From: Thysanoteuthis rhombus
Lineage: Eukaryota > Mollusca > Cephalopoda > Oegopsida > Thysanoteuthidae
Assembly: GCA_963457665.1 (NCBI GenBank)
Contig: OY735202.1
Span: forward strand, 52,365,281 to 52,429,280
Length of the DNA stretch: 64,000 nucleotides
Reading direction: 5' to 3'
Notes under the pieces: generated by a model
The model's database searches: none
Seen by the model: the letters and a program-made list of their open reading frames with translations, nothing else
Told to the model about the DNA's origin: nothing
In this document: in pieces, positions 1 to 48,413 of the stretch
Position numbering within the stretch: position 1 is the stretch's first letter
How the letters are laid out: each line of letters opens with the position of its first letter
Program-made: the position numbers and the translations under genes

Positions 1-1895
1 ATTATGTAGCCCCCAAAAACCTGGCATACTTTCAACGTAACATCATTAGTTAACTTGGATTATACCTTATTAACATTTCTGATATACATTTAGGAAAAAA
101 AAAATAGTTAATCTCTCTGATACAGGTTAAAGATAGAAAGTAGAACAGCAATGGAAGTTGAATCATAAATATACATGGAACTTTTCACACTTGATCATTA
201 TTCCACTAAAGAAGAATCAACATAGGATATTGATTGAAGCCAATGGATATTTACACTACCTCAAACACACTATTTCCAAATTTGACTATTTCAATGCCTG
301 TATTAGGCTATTTTCTGAGAAAAAGTTTGGATAATTTCTTCAAGCAATCCTGTGATGCATGCATTCAGCTCATCATGAGAAAGGGCATGTAGTGTTCTTT
401 GGTGTTTATATAACATACACACACATACATGAACAGCTAGTGTATATGTATGTAACTTGTAATAACATGAGTAGAACTCATGTGCATAGTAACAGTAAAT
501 TTTGGTGGTAGGCAGAGGAAGAAAAAAAATCAGTTGCATTTCAGCATCACCTCCATTTGAACTCAGTATATGTAGGCAAGGTTTCAGTTTTTCTTCTTGC
601 TGCTTAGTGGTTTTATTGCTCCTCCACCACCCCCACTCTTAGCTTTAGTCATTTTCTGCATTAACAAACTAGTTCTGCTGGTAGAGAGAAAAAAAATCCC
701 TGATTGATGAAAAAAATTTTTTACCTAAAATGTGCCTTATCAAGTTTCAGTACACCATCTATATGTTGAGCATTGAAAATGTTTGATGTATAATATCATG
801 AATGATTAATAGTTCAGTGCACAGTTGTTTCTGGAGTACATGAATAGGCGAATAAGATCAATTTAAAGTCTTGAAACAGAAAGATCTGACAAAATTATGT
901 GGTTCTCTTACATCAATGGTAACAAGATTTGAATAAACAGTTTTTAAATAATTGTAGAAGTTTTCAAAGATTTATATTTTCCACAATATTTGCTTTTTGA
1001 GATCATTACAGTATTTGATGACATATAAGATCCCCCTCAATTTCAGCAGAGAAGATTTAGAAAGAAATGCATTACCCTGAATTTCTCATTTATCACCCAA
1101 TTTTCCAACTCTACAGGTTCTGACCCATAAAGGGGTTGGACAGCCAAGATTACATTTACCTTTACAGCCATTATTTGAGAAAAAAAAAAAAAGGTTCTTA
1201 AATATTGTAATATTGTTAAGTTAAGAAAAATAATCTACAAATATCTATAGTTTGAATAAAAATAAAAAAATTTTTTTAAAGTACATACATGAATGAGCAC
1301 AGAAGCCGTAATTCTCAAAACATTCTTTTCATAAATCCATGGAATTGGCATAGAGTTCACATAACTCGATTCCCTGAAGTTCAAAACAAATATCAACCCT
1401 TGTATGATTCAATGAAGAATATATTTTGAACCAAACCAAAGAGGGCCAGTGTCTGATAACTGGCCTTGTTACTCTTCAGATCACCCCCCCCCCTCCAAAA
1501 AAAAAAGGATTTTTAAAAAAATAAAGAAACTAGTAACTGATATTTTGAATTTTTTTATTAAGATTTTTCTTTTTTAGTTAAAAAAATACTCAAATGTATC
1601 AAACTGTAGACCAACAAATTGTTAGTTTTGTCGAGTTCATTCTAACATCAGTATAAAAATTAGGTCAATATTTTTTCAATTTCTTTTTTTTTTTTTTCCA
1701 GCTAGGTATACAAAGAATGATTTGTCACATCTGATGAATTTTACATTGAAGAAAAATTGAATATGTTCATTTTAGTAGATTATGCTTTCTTTCTCTTTTT
1801 TTTTAATGCTATGCAAATTCTGATAATCAAGTAAAATCATCTTTGATGGCAACAGCAGAGATTAAAAAGATGAAAAAAAAAATTCAGAATTTTTT
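1..1895. other. 3' flank of MAN2B1, AT-rich, no gene seen
   Basis: This holds the 3' UTR and downstream DNA of MAN2B1. It is AT-rich with A and T runs. A minus-strand AATAAA lies at 1554-1559, about 340 bp after the stop, and could be the polyadenylation signal. I see no other coding similarity. Confidence 0.5.
1554..1559 (-). terminator. Possible MAN2B1 polyadenylation signal
   Basis: AATAAA on the minus strand about 340 bp downstream of the MAN2B1 stop. In DNA this AT-rich the hexamer occurs often by chance, so the assignment rests on position only. Confidence 0.25.
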
Positions 1896-38858
<36,963 letters not shown>

Positions 38859-39575
38859 TTTCCACGATTACTTAATATAAGCAACCAAGCTTTATATTCC
38901 TGTCCTCGGAGGGAGAATTCGATTTTTCAATAGCTTTCAATCTGCTGTAGTGTAACTTTTAAAAGAAGACTTTAAAGGCAATCAGTGAGTCATGTTTTAT
39001 TTTCTTCACCTAACGTCAAAGGTTAAAAGGGTGTTATTATGATTATATAATCACTTTGTACATTTGTTTGTTTTTTAAAAGATAAACAAATACTTCACGA
39101 ACCGTTTATCCAATAAAATGACTTCTCCCTATATCAACACGCCTAATATTATGTGAATGATCTCCCTTTCCTTCTCTCATGTGACTGCTCAATTTGAAAT
39201 AAAATCAAATGATTGAATAGAATTAGAAACCATCAACCAAAACTGTCAACACAGGTTATTTCAGTTTTTATATTGGCCCGACAGTCTGGCTATGTACTCT
39301 GAACTCCGGGGTAATCGAGGAGAAGGGAATAATCGAAAGTAGTGGAAAAGGTTACAAACCTTAATAAACTGGGGACCTGAAATGAACGTAGGGTATTGTA
39401 TTATAGGGGAAGAGGGCAGAAACTGACATAGACTTGATATTGAAAGAGATGATAAGAACACATTTGATAAATTCGTAGCCATACAGATACAATGGCTCGA
39501 TTGAAAGTAGTAGGCTACGGCTCAAATTAAGATGAAGATAAAAAAAAAACTAGTCATTTTTTTTTTAATAAACAC
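38859..39575. promoter_or_regulatory. 5' flank of MAN2B1
   Basis: Upstream DNA of the MAN2B1 start. No clear TATA box at a convincing distance. An M-box-like TCATGTGA lies at 39177-39184, about 320 bp from the ATG. In mammals TFEB/MITF factors act on such sites in lysosomal genes, but the same 8-mer occurs several times elsewhere in this window, so this is weak. No gene seen. Confidence 0.25.
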
Positions 39576-39719
39576 ATGACATCGTTTTCAAGGCTGTATT
39601 ACAGAATAGGATATATCAATTCTCTTTTTGTTTTCAATGTCCTTCTTAACACTGCATCTTGCTCCATAACATGTGATTTGTACTCTTTTATACACGAGGA
39701 AGGAATAACTCACTTTTTC

Positions 39720-40188
39720 ATGACGATTCACCACTTTACCAAGATTCTAAAAACCTTGAGTTTTTATGGATCTCATCATCTTCGCATACATTAGTTAGAG
39801 ATTTAGTGTTTTTGATTACTATCTGCTGTTCGGATGGCTTTATAGCTTCAGCTTTGGAAATCTCTGTAGGTATGTCATCCATACTGCAGCTGTCACCACT
39901 CTGGTTTCCTTCATTGTTATTGATCTATAATTCTGTTTTGTCTATTTCGATCTCATCTTTTACAACTATAGAGTCATAGATATGTACATCATCATCTAGG
40001 AAATCCATCAATTCAGTTCCTTTGACATTATTTCTGCAAATACTCTTTGGTAGAATCAGATTTCGCACATTATACAGATACCTTGGCACCTCTGGTTTCA
40101 TCAGTTCACAGAATAGTAACAGATCTTGTCCAATGAGATAGAAAAGTTGATCATATACTAGATGGTCTTCTGAACCATACAAATGCAC
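39720..40188 (-). pseudogene. Unidentified protein-like remnant
   Basis: The minus strand holds an 87-codon open stretch (40188-39925) with balanced, non-repetitive composition: near its start YGSEDHLVYDQLFYLIGQDL, then RYLYNVRNLILPKSICRNN and an acidic end (DDDVHIYDSIVVKDEIEIDK). After one stop the frame continues protein-like (INNNEGNQSGDSCSMDDIP) to about 39720. I do not recognise the family. It could be a decayed gene, a transposon-carried fragment, or an exon of a gene not otherwise visible. Confidence 0.35.
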
Positions 40189-40361
40189 TTATTATGATCA
40201 ATGATTTGTGTATCAAACTTCCCAACCAGAAACTAACACAATCATTTCTTACCACAAAGGTGTAGGTATTTACAATGAATTGGCTTGAAGCTTAGAGAGC
40301 ATTAGGGCTGATTCTTCAACACGATACTCACATAGATCGATGTATGGTGGTATCACATAGA

Positions 40362-41610
40362 CCGGTGGTTCCTAAATGGGAGTGAAATCCCCCCTTGTGG
40401 GGGATACAGCTAATTGGTAAAAATAAATGTTGTGGTGAATTTTGGGGGATGAAGGGTTGTGGGGATATTTGTGCAAACTAGTCGTTAAAATAACAGAAAT
40501 TTGTGAAACCTGTTGTTGAATTTCTTTGCCTATTAATGAGTTAGTGCTAATATTATGGAGACTAAACTGGAAGTTTCCACTCCAGCAGCTGAACAAATAC
40601 TGAATCAGAAGAGCAAATAGTGAGTCTGAACTGAGAGACTTCCTGTTCCCAATAAAGTTATATGTCATTGCATGGCATATAGCTAAGAATAAGAAGGTCT
40701 ATACAATTGGGGAAAGTCTAATTAAGCTGTAAAATAAGGAGCTAATTTCAACCTTTTTTGATAAAGAAGAACTTTCTCTAGTGAAGTGAGTACAAACATG
40801 GGCAAAGTTGGGTTCTTGATCTTGGGATTTGTCAAACGTAAGAAATTTTACACTGTAAGAGTACAGTGCATGATCCACAGAGAGGCTCTTGCCCCAAAGA
40901 CTTTGCTGACTGCTTTACATGTTCATTCAGAGGTTATCATAGAAAAAACTGTCAACTTTATCAAAGATTCAGTTCTGAATCCAAACCTTTTTTGATTTAT
41001 GTGACAGAAAGCTCCATTGTTTCACTCTAAAATTTGCTGGTTATCAAAGGGAAACAAACATTCTTGGTTTAATGAGCTTAATGAAGATGAGATTTTTTTC
41101 TGAACAACAAGAATAAAGAAGAACAACTCATCACGATGAACATACCAAACTTTCAACCTCATTTGGTCTACCTGGTTGACATATTCAAAACCCCAAATGA
41201 GCTGGTGGATACATATAAGAGATAGAAATTTGATGCATTCCATCAGCTTACTGAAGTTATTGGAGATGATAACATCAGCCAGGTATTCAAGGCTGAGATT
41301 GTAGAACATCAAAACTCCCTTATTGATGAATTTCAGTGCTATTTCCAAGACATATACATTGATCAAGTTACTACAGATCTGACAAGGAATTAATTTCAGT
41401 GTCTTATGAATGATATTCCTATTGCACAACAAGGGTTTTTGGAACTAAAACACAACTCTTCAATGAAAGATGGGTTCAAAGTCCTTAGTCTAAATGAGTT
41501 TGGGATTAGAATACATTCCATAATGTTCTTTTCAAATTATGTGTTCCTAATTATTTTGGCTTGCTTTCTTTGATTTACAAATTCACAACAGCATCTGTAC
41601 AATTATAAGA
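40362..41610 (+). mobile_element. Degraded hAT-type (ZBED-like) transposon
   Basis: It starts with a sequence like hAT ends (CCGGTGGTTCCTAAATGGG followed by C- and G-rich runs). Then, in shifting plus-strand frames: IAKNKKVYTIGESLIKL (about 40680-40730), VQCMIHREALAPKTLL and VNFIKDSVLNPNLF (40860-40995), LKFAGYQRETNILGL (like VRWLSRGRVL), YLVDIFKTPNELVDTYK (41170-41220), DEFQCYFQDIYIDQ (41325-41370) and KHNSSMKDGFKVLSLNEF. These match ZBED5-like hAT transposases in order. Several stops and frame changes show it is inactive. The right end was not found. Confidence 0.8.
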
Positions 41611-41859
41611 TAAAACTAATTCTTATAGTAATGTCTTGATCATTCAATATTATTAAATGAGACACACATAAATATTACTTTATAGAAAAAAAAGTGTAAA
41701 GAAAGAATTTACCAGTTAAAGATGAAAGTTCAATCTTATATAAAAAAGGTGTTTTTGTTATCTTCAGGTCTTGTTTCCATAGTGCTTGACTATATAGGTA
41801 GTGTAAGGATTATTAGTTCTTATTTATAATCGGGATCATCAGTTATAAGTGACATGGTT

Positions 41860-42243
41860 CTAATATAGTATCAAATAGTTCTCATTGAGGAATGGGTAGT
41901 GCAAAGAGACGGTGAAGACAAATGAATTTGCTTCCATGTGGTTTGGTGTTATTGCTGACATCACTGGAAATGTTGAAGGAAGGAAGGGAGATGTATGAAG
42001 AGAATGCATGCTGAGTAAAAATGTTAACGCGGTGATGAAACAAAGTAAAACGGACACATACAAGTATCGGGATGAACAAATAAAACATACATTTAATACA
42101 GAAACAGTAATGACAAATAACGAATGAAAAGGAAACACATGTAATGAAAACATTAATGCAATTGATTGTTTGTATACGAGTTTAGCCAGTTCCAACTTCT
42201 CAGCATTTGAATACTTTCCATTTGCGCCATGTTTAAATAACAT
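41860..42243 (-). other. Open stretch of unknown status
   Basis: A 127-codon open frame on the minus strand starts MLFKHGANGKYSNAEKLELA and then becomes hydrophobic. A second ATG in another frame (ACATGGCGC context) lies just inside. No family is recognised and no splice partner found. It could be chance, or the first exon of a lost gene. Confidence 0.15.
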
Positions 42244-42734
42244 CTTGTTTTCTTACTCACACTGTCCCTTTCACAAAATAAAATCTCATTTGTTTGTTTA
42301 CATCATCATGTGACAAAAAAATGACTGTTTTGGGGGCCATTGTTTAGTTTTGAAATTATGTTTACTTATGTTTGCTTTAATGATTTTGTCTTCAAAACAG
42401 TCTTAGATGAAAGGAAAGTCATTTGCAATGTGTTATATGATCCAAGTCTTTCAGGTGAGTTTCAGTTGAAATTCCATATTTTGGCTTGGTGGTAGTCAGT
42501 GGTAGCATTGAAATTATAGCTACATGTGTGCACTGCACAGAGGCATATATTGATGTATTGACAGTCACTTTTTTCAACTATTTTTATATCCCCTTTCACC
42601 TTTAAAAAATACAAAATTGAAATTCTAAAATTTACTCCTAATTACAAATCTTTGTTTTTGTATCACTTTGTATGAATCTCTGCTTCAAATATCTTTGTTT
42701 TAAAAGCATTAAGCACTCACACACAAATGAATGT

Positions 42735-42900
42735 GCAATGTAAATTTATGCTTTATTGGCACCTTAGACTGTGTCTACACTTGTTTTTGAAAATTCAGAG
42801 TTTTTTAGTGATCAGTGGTCAACAAAAGGCGAGAGAAGAAACTTATTTATTCATCACTCCTTTTTCTAATTTCTCAATTGATAACTGCATTCATTAACCT
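42735..42900 (-). repeat. Dispersed repeat family, copy E (inverted)
   Basis: TGCAATGTAAATTTATGCTT, GTTTTTGAAAATTCAGAG, AGTGATCAGTGGTCAACAAA, TTATTTATTCATCACTCC and TTTCTCAATTGATAAC follow the reverse-orientation order of the family seen at 10.9 and 46.4 kb. Confidence 0.6.
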
Positions 42901-42999
42901 AACTGCATTTTTCTTTCTTACTTTATTTTCATCATGATATACTAAAAGCCACTTCTATGCAACAAATACCATAATGCTAGTCCTGACTACTTTAAAATA

Positions 43000-44029
43000 T
43001 TTCCATTATAGTGTTGTTTACAAGAAGAATTAGATGATTCAATGTCAGCTAAGAAAAACAAAATAAAATAAAATCCCCTGAAATGAGAAATAGACAGTTA
43101 TGAACAAAAATTGTTTGTAGAACACCCCCACACACACACACAAACATACAATTCAACTAATATGGCAACATCACAAGCTAATTGGTTGGTAAATAATGTG
43201 GAAGCCTTTGAGCAGTAAATGATGTATAAATAATTGGAAAGAAGTTTTGTCTTCATACTTCTGCACAAATAGGTGAAAAAATTACCTTATCACTGGAGCA
43301 CTTCGCTATCTGCCATCTTTTAGGGAAGACATACAGAAATGTTGAAGCAAAGATTGGGGTCTAGAAAAAATTAAGCAGGCTGATCATTCACTTATAGGCC
43401 AAATTCAGCAAAGAAATCAAAACTTCTACTATATCTTTTGGCTGGACTGACACATTGTCCTATGACATTGAAAGTCATTAAATGCCAGTGACCTTAAATT
43501 ACCACTTTTTACTTTAAACTGATGTTTTAAGAAAGCAAGTAGATGATCAGAAGAAAGATCTATTCTTATATAATTCTGTCATAACACTCAAATCACAAGT
43601 TGTGCAATGACTAACTAGCACAGGACCATGCAACATCTCTTCTTATTCAAAGACAACACTAGATTACTGCACACAAAAGTGGCATCCAAGATGGAGAACC
43701 ATTCAGGAAGCATGTGAATCATGAATTCTTCCCCAATGGTCTTATGGTCTTGCAGTGCAAAAAGTCATTCCAAGATTTGCTCCAAATCACTAGAGTTACC
43801 TGAATCTGGAGAATCAATCAGTTCTGCTATAAAAGATCTCTGGCTAACCCAGAGAGCATCCCTGGTCATCAGCCAATTGAGTGGTGCCTAGTTGTAGTTG
43901 AGCTATCTATGAAGGTGCTCATAACCACACACCTTTATCAAGCTGAGTTAATGATCAAGTTGTCACAGGTGGCCTCCTCCCTTACTGACACAACACCTTA
44001 TTTAGTAATGATTGGATTGTGGTAAAACA
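43000..44029. other. Intergenic, no gene identified
   Basis: Moderately GC-richer than its surroundings from about 43620 to 44000, with short open stretches on both strands but no recognisable protein. It is interrupted at 44030 by a dispersed-repeat fragment. Confidence 0.3.
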
Positions 44030-44120
44030 ATTGGCCCCTTTGTTTGTATTTGGCAACATTCACTCATTTTTTTCTGAAAATTCACACTTTTTAGTGATTA
44101 CCGATCAACAAAAGGTGAGA
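44030..44120 (-). repeat. Dispersed repeat family, copy F (partial)
   Basis: GGCAACATTCACTC, CTGAAAATTCACACTTTTTA and GATTACCGATCAACAAAAGG correspond to the middle of the inverted family copies. Confidence 0.55.
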
Positions 44121-44449
44121 GAAATAAGAAAAAAAAGAAAACTTTCAGTGTATAGTAAAGGTGCATTCATTTGCGAATCTTTGGAAAGCTTCCCACTCAC
44201 TGCATCCTTTTCAAACTTGGAAGAGCTTTTCTAACACCCGCTTTCAAAAAGTTGCCATTGTTCTTTCTGGTCCAAGAATTGTAGTTATAGAGTGTCCCAT
44301 TGGTTTTCAAATCTCAAAATTGTTAGTCTACCTTCAAAAGGATGAAGGCAGCTGATTTCTCAATGCTCCATTAGAGCTCTGTAACCCTACATGAGTTTAA
44401 ACAGTGCTCTAGCTGCACAAGATAAATGGAGGCGAATGTAAGTCAAGTA

Positions 44450-44775
44450 AAGGATCAACTGGTAGCATTGCAAATCATATACTTTCTCTTAAAAGAAAGA
44501 TTCTTTTAAGATTGCCCAATGATGCCAGTCTTGGCCTTCTCCAATACTTCCAACCAATTCTTCTCCAAGTAGTGAGCATATTATAGAGTCTGTGAATCTG
44601 AATGAAGAGACAAAGAGAAGTATGCTGCTTCCATTCGCCCAACCAATTTGTTGTGGGTAATTTGGGCCCCTATTGTTGTTTGATACATATTGATGTCCTT
44701 GTCAAGCTTCTCTATTTTGTCATTAATTCTTACAAATTCTTGCCTAGTTTGTAAGAATTTCAACATGTGGCTGAG
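44450..44775 (-). pseudogene. Unidentified coiled-coil-like protein remnant
   Basis: The minus strand from 44766 reads MLKFLQTRQEFVRINDKIEK and, further on, GRMEAAYFSLSLHSDSQTL. After a stop it stays protein-like (YAHYLEKNWLEVLEKAKTGI) to about 44500. The charged, non-repetitive composition is unlike the chance frames around it. No family recognised; a decayed gene copy is the simplest reading. Confidence 0.3.
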
Positions 44776-45554
44776 GCGAAAACAGATATCTCTGGTAAAT
44801 AAATAGGGAAAATGGGGAAAGTTTTGATCTTACTACATTCCTCTTATATTCTTATATCTTCTATGATCATGCAAAGCAGGTACAGAGCTGACCCCTCTCA
44901 GCATAGGTCTGCTACAATCCTACCAGACTATGAAACATGGTCTGCTGCTGATATGACAGGATCTTTGCCTAAAATTTCAACTCCAAGTTTTATAGAGTTA
45001 TTGACCAAAATCCCTAATGCCATAATTATAGTATTAATCCTTTTACAGCAATTTCACTTCACTAGTGGTAAAGGGTTTTAAATTGTTACCAACTGAGGGA
45101 TAATTATGAACGACAGCCCAAAGTACAATTTGCAAAAGAGGCTATTGATCACAAGAGACAAGTCTAGAGTGACTTCTTTAACACCTTTTGAATTATCTCT
45201 TCTTGTCAGGGATACTGGCACCTAACTGCCTTGCTTTTAGACAGGTATGGAAAGTCAGCCCCCAAAAAATAGTTGCTGAACGGAACTGAACAGGCTCTCA
45301 GGTAAATAGGTTCTGAAAATAATCTTAAAACTGACCCCCTGCAGCTGGGCCGAGTAATAATAGGAGAGCCCAAGGACGAGTTTGAAGGCCTCCAATGCGC
45401 ATAGCAAAGCGTAGCCTCAGTCAAACCTCATTGACTAATGCTTTGCATCAGCGCACTTGGGCTTTGATGCCAACCACAACACAATCTCTGGCCCATTCGA
45501 CGGGCAAGTGTCAGTACTGACTCCTCGGTCTATGCCGTGGAACAGATACTACAC

Positions 45555-45615
45555 TAGTTTAGCTCAGCTGGTAAGAGAGCTGCCTAGTAATTTCAAACCT
45601 TGGTGCGTAAGTTGA
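45555..45615 (+). repeat. tRNA-derived SINE head
   Basis: TTTAGCTCAGCTGGTAAGAG is close to a perfect pol III A box and TTTCAAACCTTGG a weaker B box, 32 bp apart. It lacks a folding acceptor stem, so it is a SINE head rather than a tRNA gene. Confidence 0.55.
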
Positions 45616-46229
45616 TTTTATATATAGGTTTGGTTTAATGTGATGTGATAGTCAAGTGAAGAGTTCACTCTCCTAAATTTGACTAGGATTTTTGATGTTT
45701 TTATTACATAGGAAAAACAAAGACAACTCTAACTTGGACTGGAGTTTGACCACATTTTCAAGATTGCAAAAGACATTCCAGACTTTCTTGTCCAATCCAA
45801 ACATTGTTTTTTTCCTCTTTGCTGGCTTGAAAAGTTGAAAAAAATATTTCATAAATGAGAATGACATAGATTGAGAAAAATCAACAATTATTATATCTGC
45901 CCATTTGAGAATTTAGTCAAGAGGGAGTCAAATGTCTGCAGGAAGAAATTTATCCAATACAACAACAGGATGATTTCAGAAGACTATTTTGATGCTAACG
46001 AATCCTAGACGTACTATAAAAAAAATCTTCATTATTTTCAAATGGTTCATCATGACTGCATAGTGATCTGTTCATGGAATTATTCATTATATTTTTGCAC
46101 AACCAAGTACAACAAATCCCTATCATTAGTCAATAGATGTGACCAGTTCTTTGAGATATTAACACCTGACAAAATAATGTTTCAAGAAATAGAATGTAAT
46201 AAGCTAAATTTTCTCTCTCTCTCACTAAA

Positions 46230-46270
46230 TATACATATATCTAAATCTATATCTATATATCTATATATAA

Positions 46271-46334
<64 letters not shown>

Positions 46335-46335
46335 G
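46230..46335. repeat. Compound TA/GA microsatellite
   Basis: Interrupted TATC and TA units, then about 38 bp of TA and about 24 bp of GA. It directly adjoins the dispersed-repeat copy at 46336. Confidence 0.95.
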
Positions 46336-46610
46336 GAGGTTTAGTTAGTCACCCAATAGAAACCGTCATGTGACCATTATCATTTAGCAGCATGCAGTGT
46401 TAGGGATGATCAGTTGGAAAATTAGAAAAAGGAATGATTGATGAATAACTTATTTCTCTCACCTTTTGTTGGTCAATAATCAGAAAAAAAGAATGAATGT
46501 TGCTGGACACCAACAAAGAGACCAACTTAGCATAGACTTACATTAAACAATGCCCCACACACACACAAAAAAAACTATTTCGGGTGGAAATTTTTACAAA
46601 TCAAAAAAAG
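46336..46610 (+). repeat. Dispersed repeat family, copy C
   Basis: TAGTCACCCAATAGAAACC, GGGATGATCAGTTGGAAAAT, GATTGATGAATAACTTA, ACCTTTTGTTGGTCAATAAT, AATGTTGCTGGACACCAAC and CCAACTTAGCATAGACTTAC match copies A and B in order. The left edge abuts the GA microsatellite. Confidence 0.65.
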
Positions 46611-48110
46611 AGAAGTATAAGTGTGTAGTATCTATTTCAGATGATTACAAACATTAAAAGAAAAACAAGATTTATTTTCATCAGTTAACTTGAGATTAAT
46701 CTAAAACTTTGTGTAAATAATTAGATTTGTATTTGTCTATCTCTATATCCATCCAAATCATTTAATATGAAGGCCAAACTGCAATATTTGAATGTCAATA
46801 CATTGAAACTAAGTGTAAGAAGCTTTTCAAAAAGTTCTACTTGTAATTTAATTAGTGATCATAATTCAACTTTGAATTGTTCTTCATATTTCTTTATCTT
46901 CTAATAATAGTCCTTTCCTGCTTTCACTAATTTTATTTTCACTCCTCACAATACAGAAAAAGTTATGTTTTATTATAGCCCAAAAGATCAACAGTCAGTC
47001 TAATTAACTCAAAATTCAATATCTTAGTTAAATGTACTACAAATACACATACACATTCTCTCTTTCTTACCTTCTCACTTGTATATTTACCGAAAAGACA
47101 ATAACAAAATTTGGAAAAAGAACACACCTGAGAATTCGTTGATGGCTAAACATTTTTCTGGAAAATTATCCCCTTTTACCATAAGTAACAAAAGTTCCTA
47201 GAAAAAGACCAAAGTTTCAAGAAAAAAAAAAAACCCTTCTTTATTCAGGACTGTCAAGCAAAATCCTTTTGACAAATGACAGGTGTTTATAACATGGCAA
47301 CAGCTCAATTACAAGCTTAGTCCCTTGATTACAGGTTTTTACTCAACACCTTCAATAGACTTTACATTCACTACACATTACACAAAAGCATATCTCCCAT
47401 AAGTTTATAATTCATGTACATCAATAAATTGTGTAGCATTTTTACATAAGAAAACTGTTGTTAATTCCTCAGTGATTTTTCTCACTCTCTCACTTAGAAG
47501 CCTTTTTTTTTTGTTGAATGATGCATTCATACTCCCTTTTAAGTAGTAGTAAGCAGACTCCTAATTTCATCTGTGGGAATTTTCTGGTACTATAAATCCT
47601 ATCCTAATGGAGTCAAACACCAAATGATATTTATAGAAACCTCCCCACATTTCTTTATGGTTTATCCATAAACTTTACTACCAGCTAAAAATGTTAACAA
47701 TCCTGTTCATAAACTTGAATGCAAAAACTTTTACTGATAAGTTTATATTCAATTAAAAATCCAACCAATCAGAATCATTCAAACGAAATTTGTTGCAACT
47801 CTCACAATGTATTGAATTCTTTTTTTAATCCTGCATTATGCATGCCTCAATTACGCAGAGATTGATATTAAATTCTTCTTTGCTATTGTTCAATCAGTTT
47901 GTAAAAATGAAACCCATTTTACTGCCATAATTTTCTCATGTAGTTAGTTAACAACAAAGACTGTATTGATGCTGTAAAGATTATTTGAATAGTCTCTACA
48001 AAATAGTAAAATACAAGCATTAATCAAATATAGTAGCAAATGATAGCGCATAAAAAAGGCTTAATGATTTTAAAACATCATCATGAAATATTAACAAAAA
48101 GTATAAGAGT
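46611..48110. other. Intergenic upstream of SRP68, nothing recognised
   Basis: AT-rich DNA without coding similarity, tandem structure or clear transposon ends. Confidence 0.4.
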
Positions 48111-48112
48111 AA

Positions 48113-48160
48113 TCGTTGTAGCACAATCGTTAGAGAGCTTGTTTCATGAACCACTGATTT
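48113..48160 (+). repeat. Truncated SINE head near the SRP68 start
   Basis: TGTAGCACAATCGTTAGAGA resembles a pol III A box, followed by GCTTGTTTCATGAACC. No B box is present, so it looks truncated. It lies about 180 bp before the SRP68 ATG, inside the presumed promoter. Confidence 0.35.
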
Positions 48161-48313
48161 TTTTTCTCAATAAGTGCCTGACATGACTTCACTCCACATT
48201 TCAAATGGATTGGCAGAAAAAATGTTCTGCACCCTCACCAGGGAGGCTTAGTAAGGGCAGATAACTGTTAAGTGTAGTGTAGGGGGCGTACTGGCAAAGT
48301 CTAGTCATTCAAC

Positions 48314-48413
48314 ATGGCTATTGCTAACGCACTTGGTACAGATGCTGTGGCCAAAAATAATGTAGAAGCTGATAAAGAGAATGTTTCTCTGAGGAAAACA
48401 TTCACTGTCGAAA
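48314..48413 (+). CDS. SRP68: SRP68 exon 1 and start
   Basis: The ATG in CAACATGGCT has a good initiation context. It encodes 33 residues plus one base (MAIANALGTDAVAKNNVEAD then KENVSLRKTFTVE), a poorly conserved acidic leader as in other SRP68 proteins. Donor AAA|GTAAGC. The first conserved residues come from exon 2, 5.7 kb away. Confidence 0.85.
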
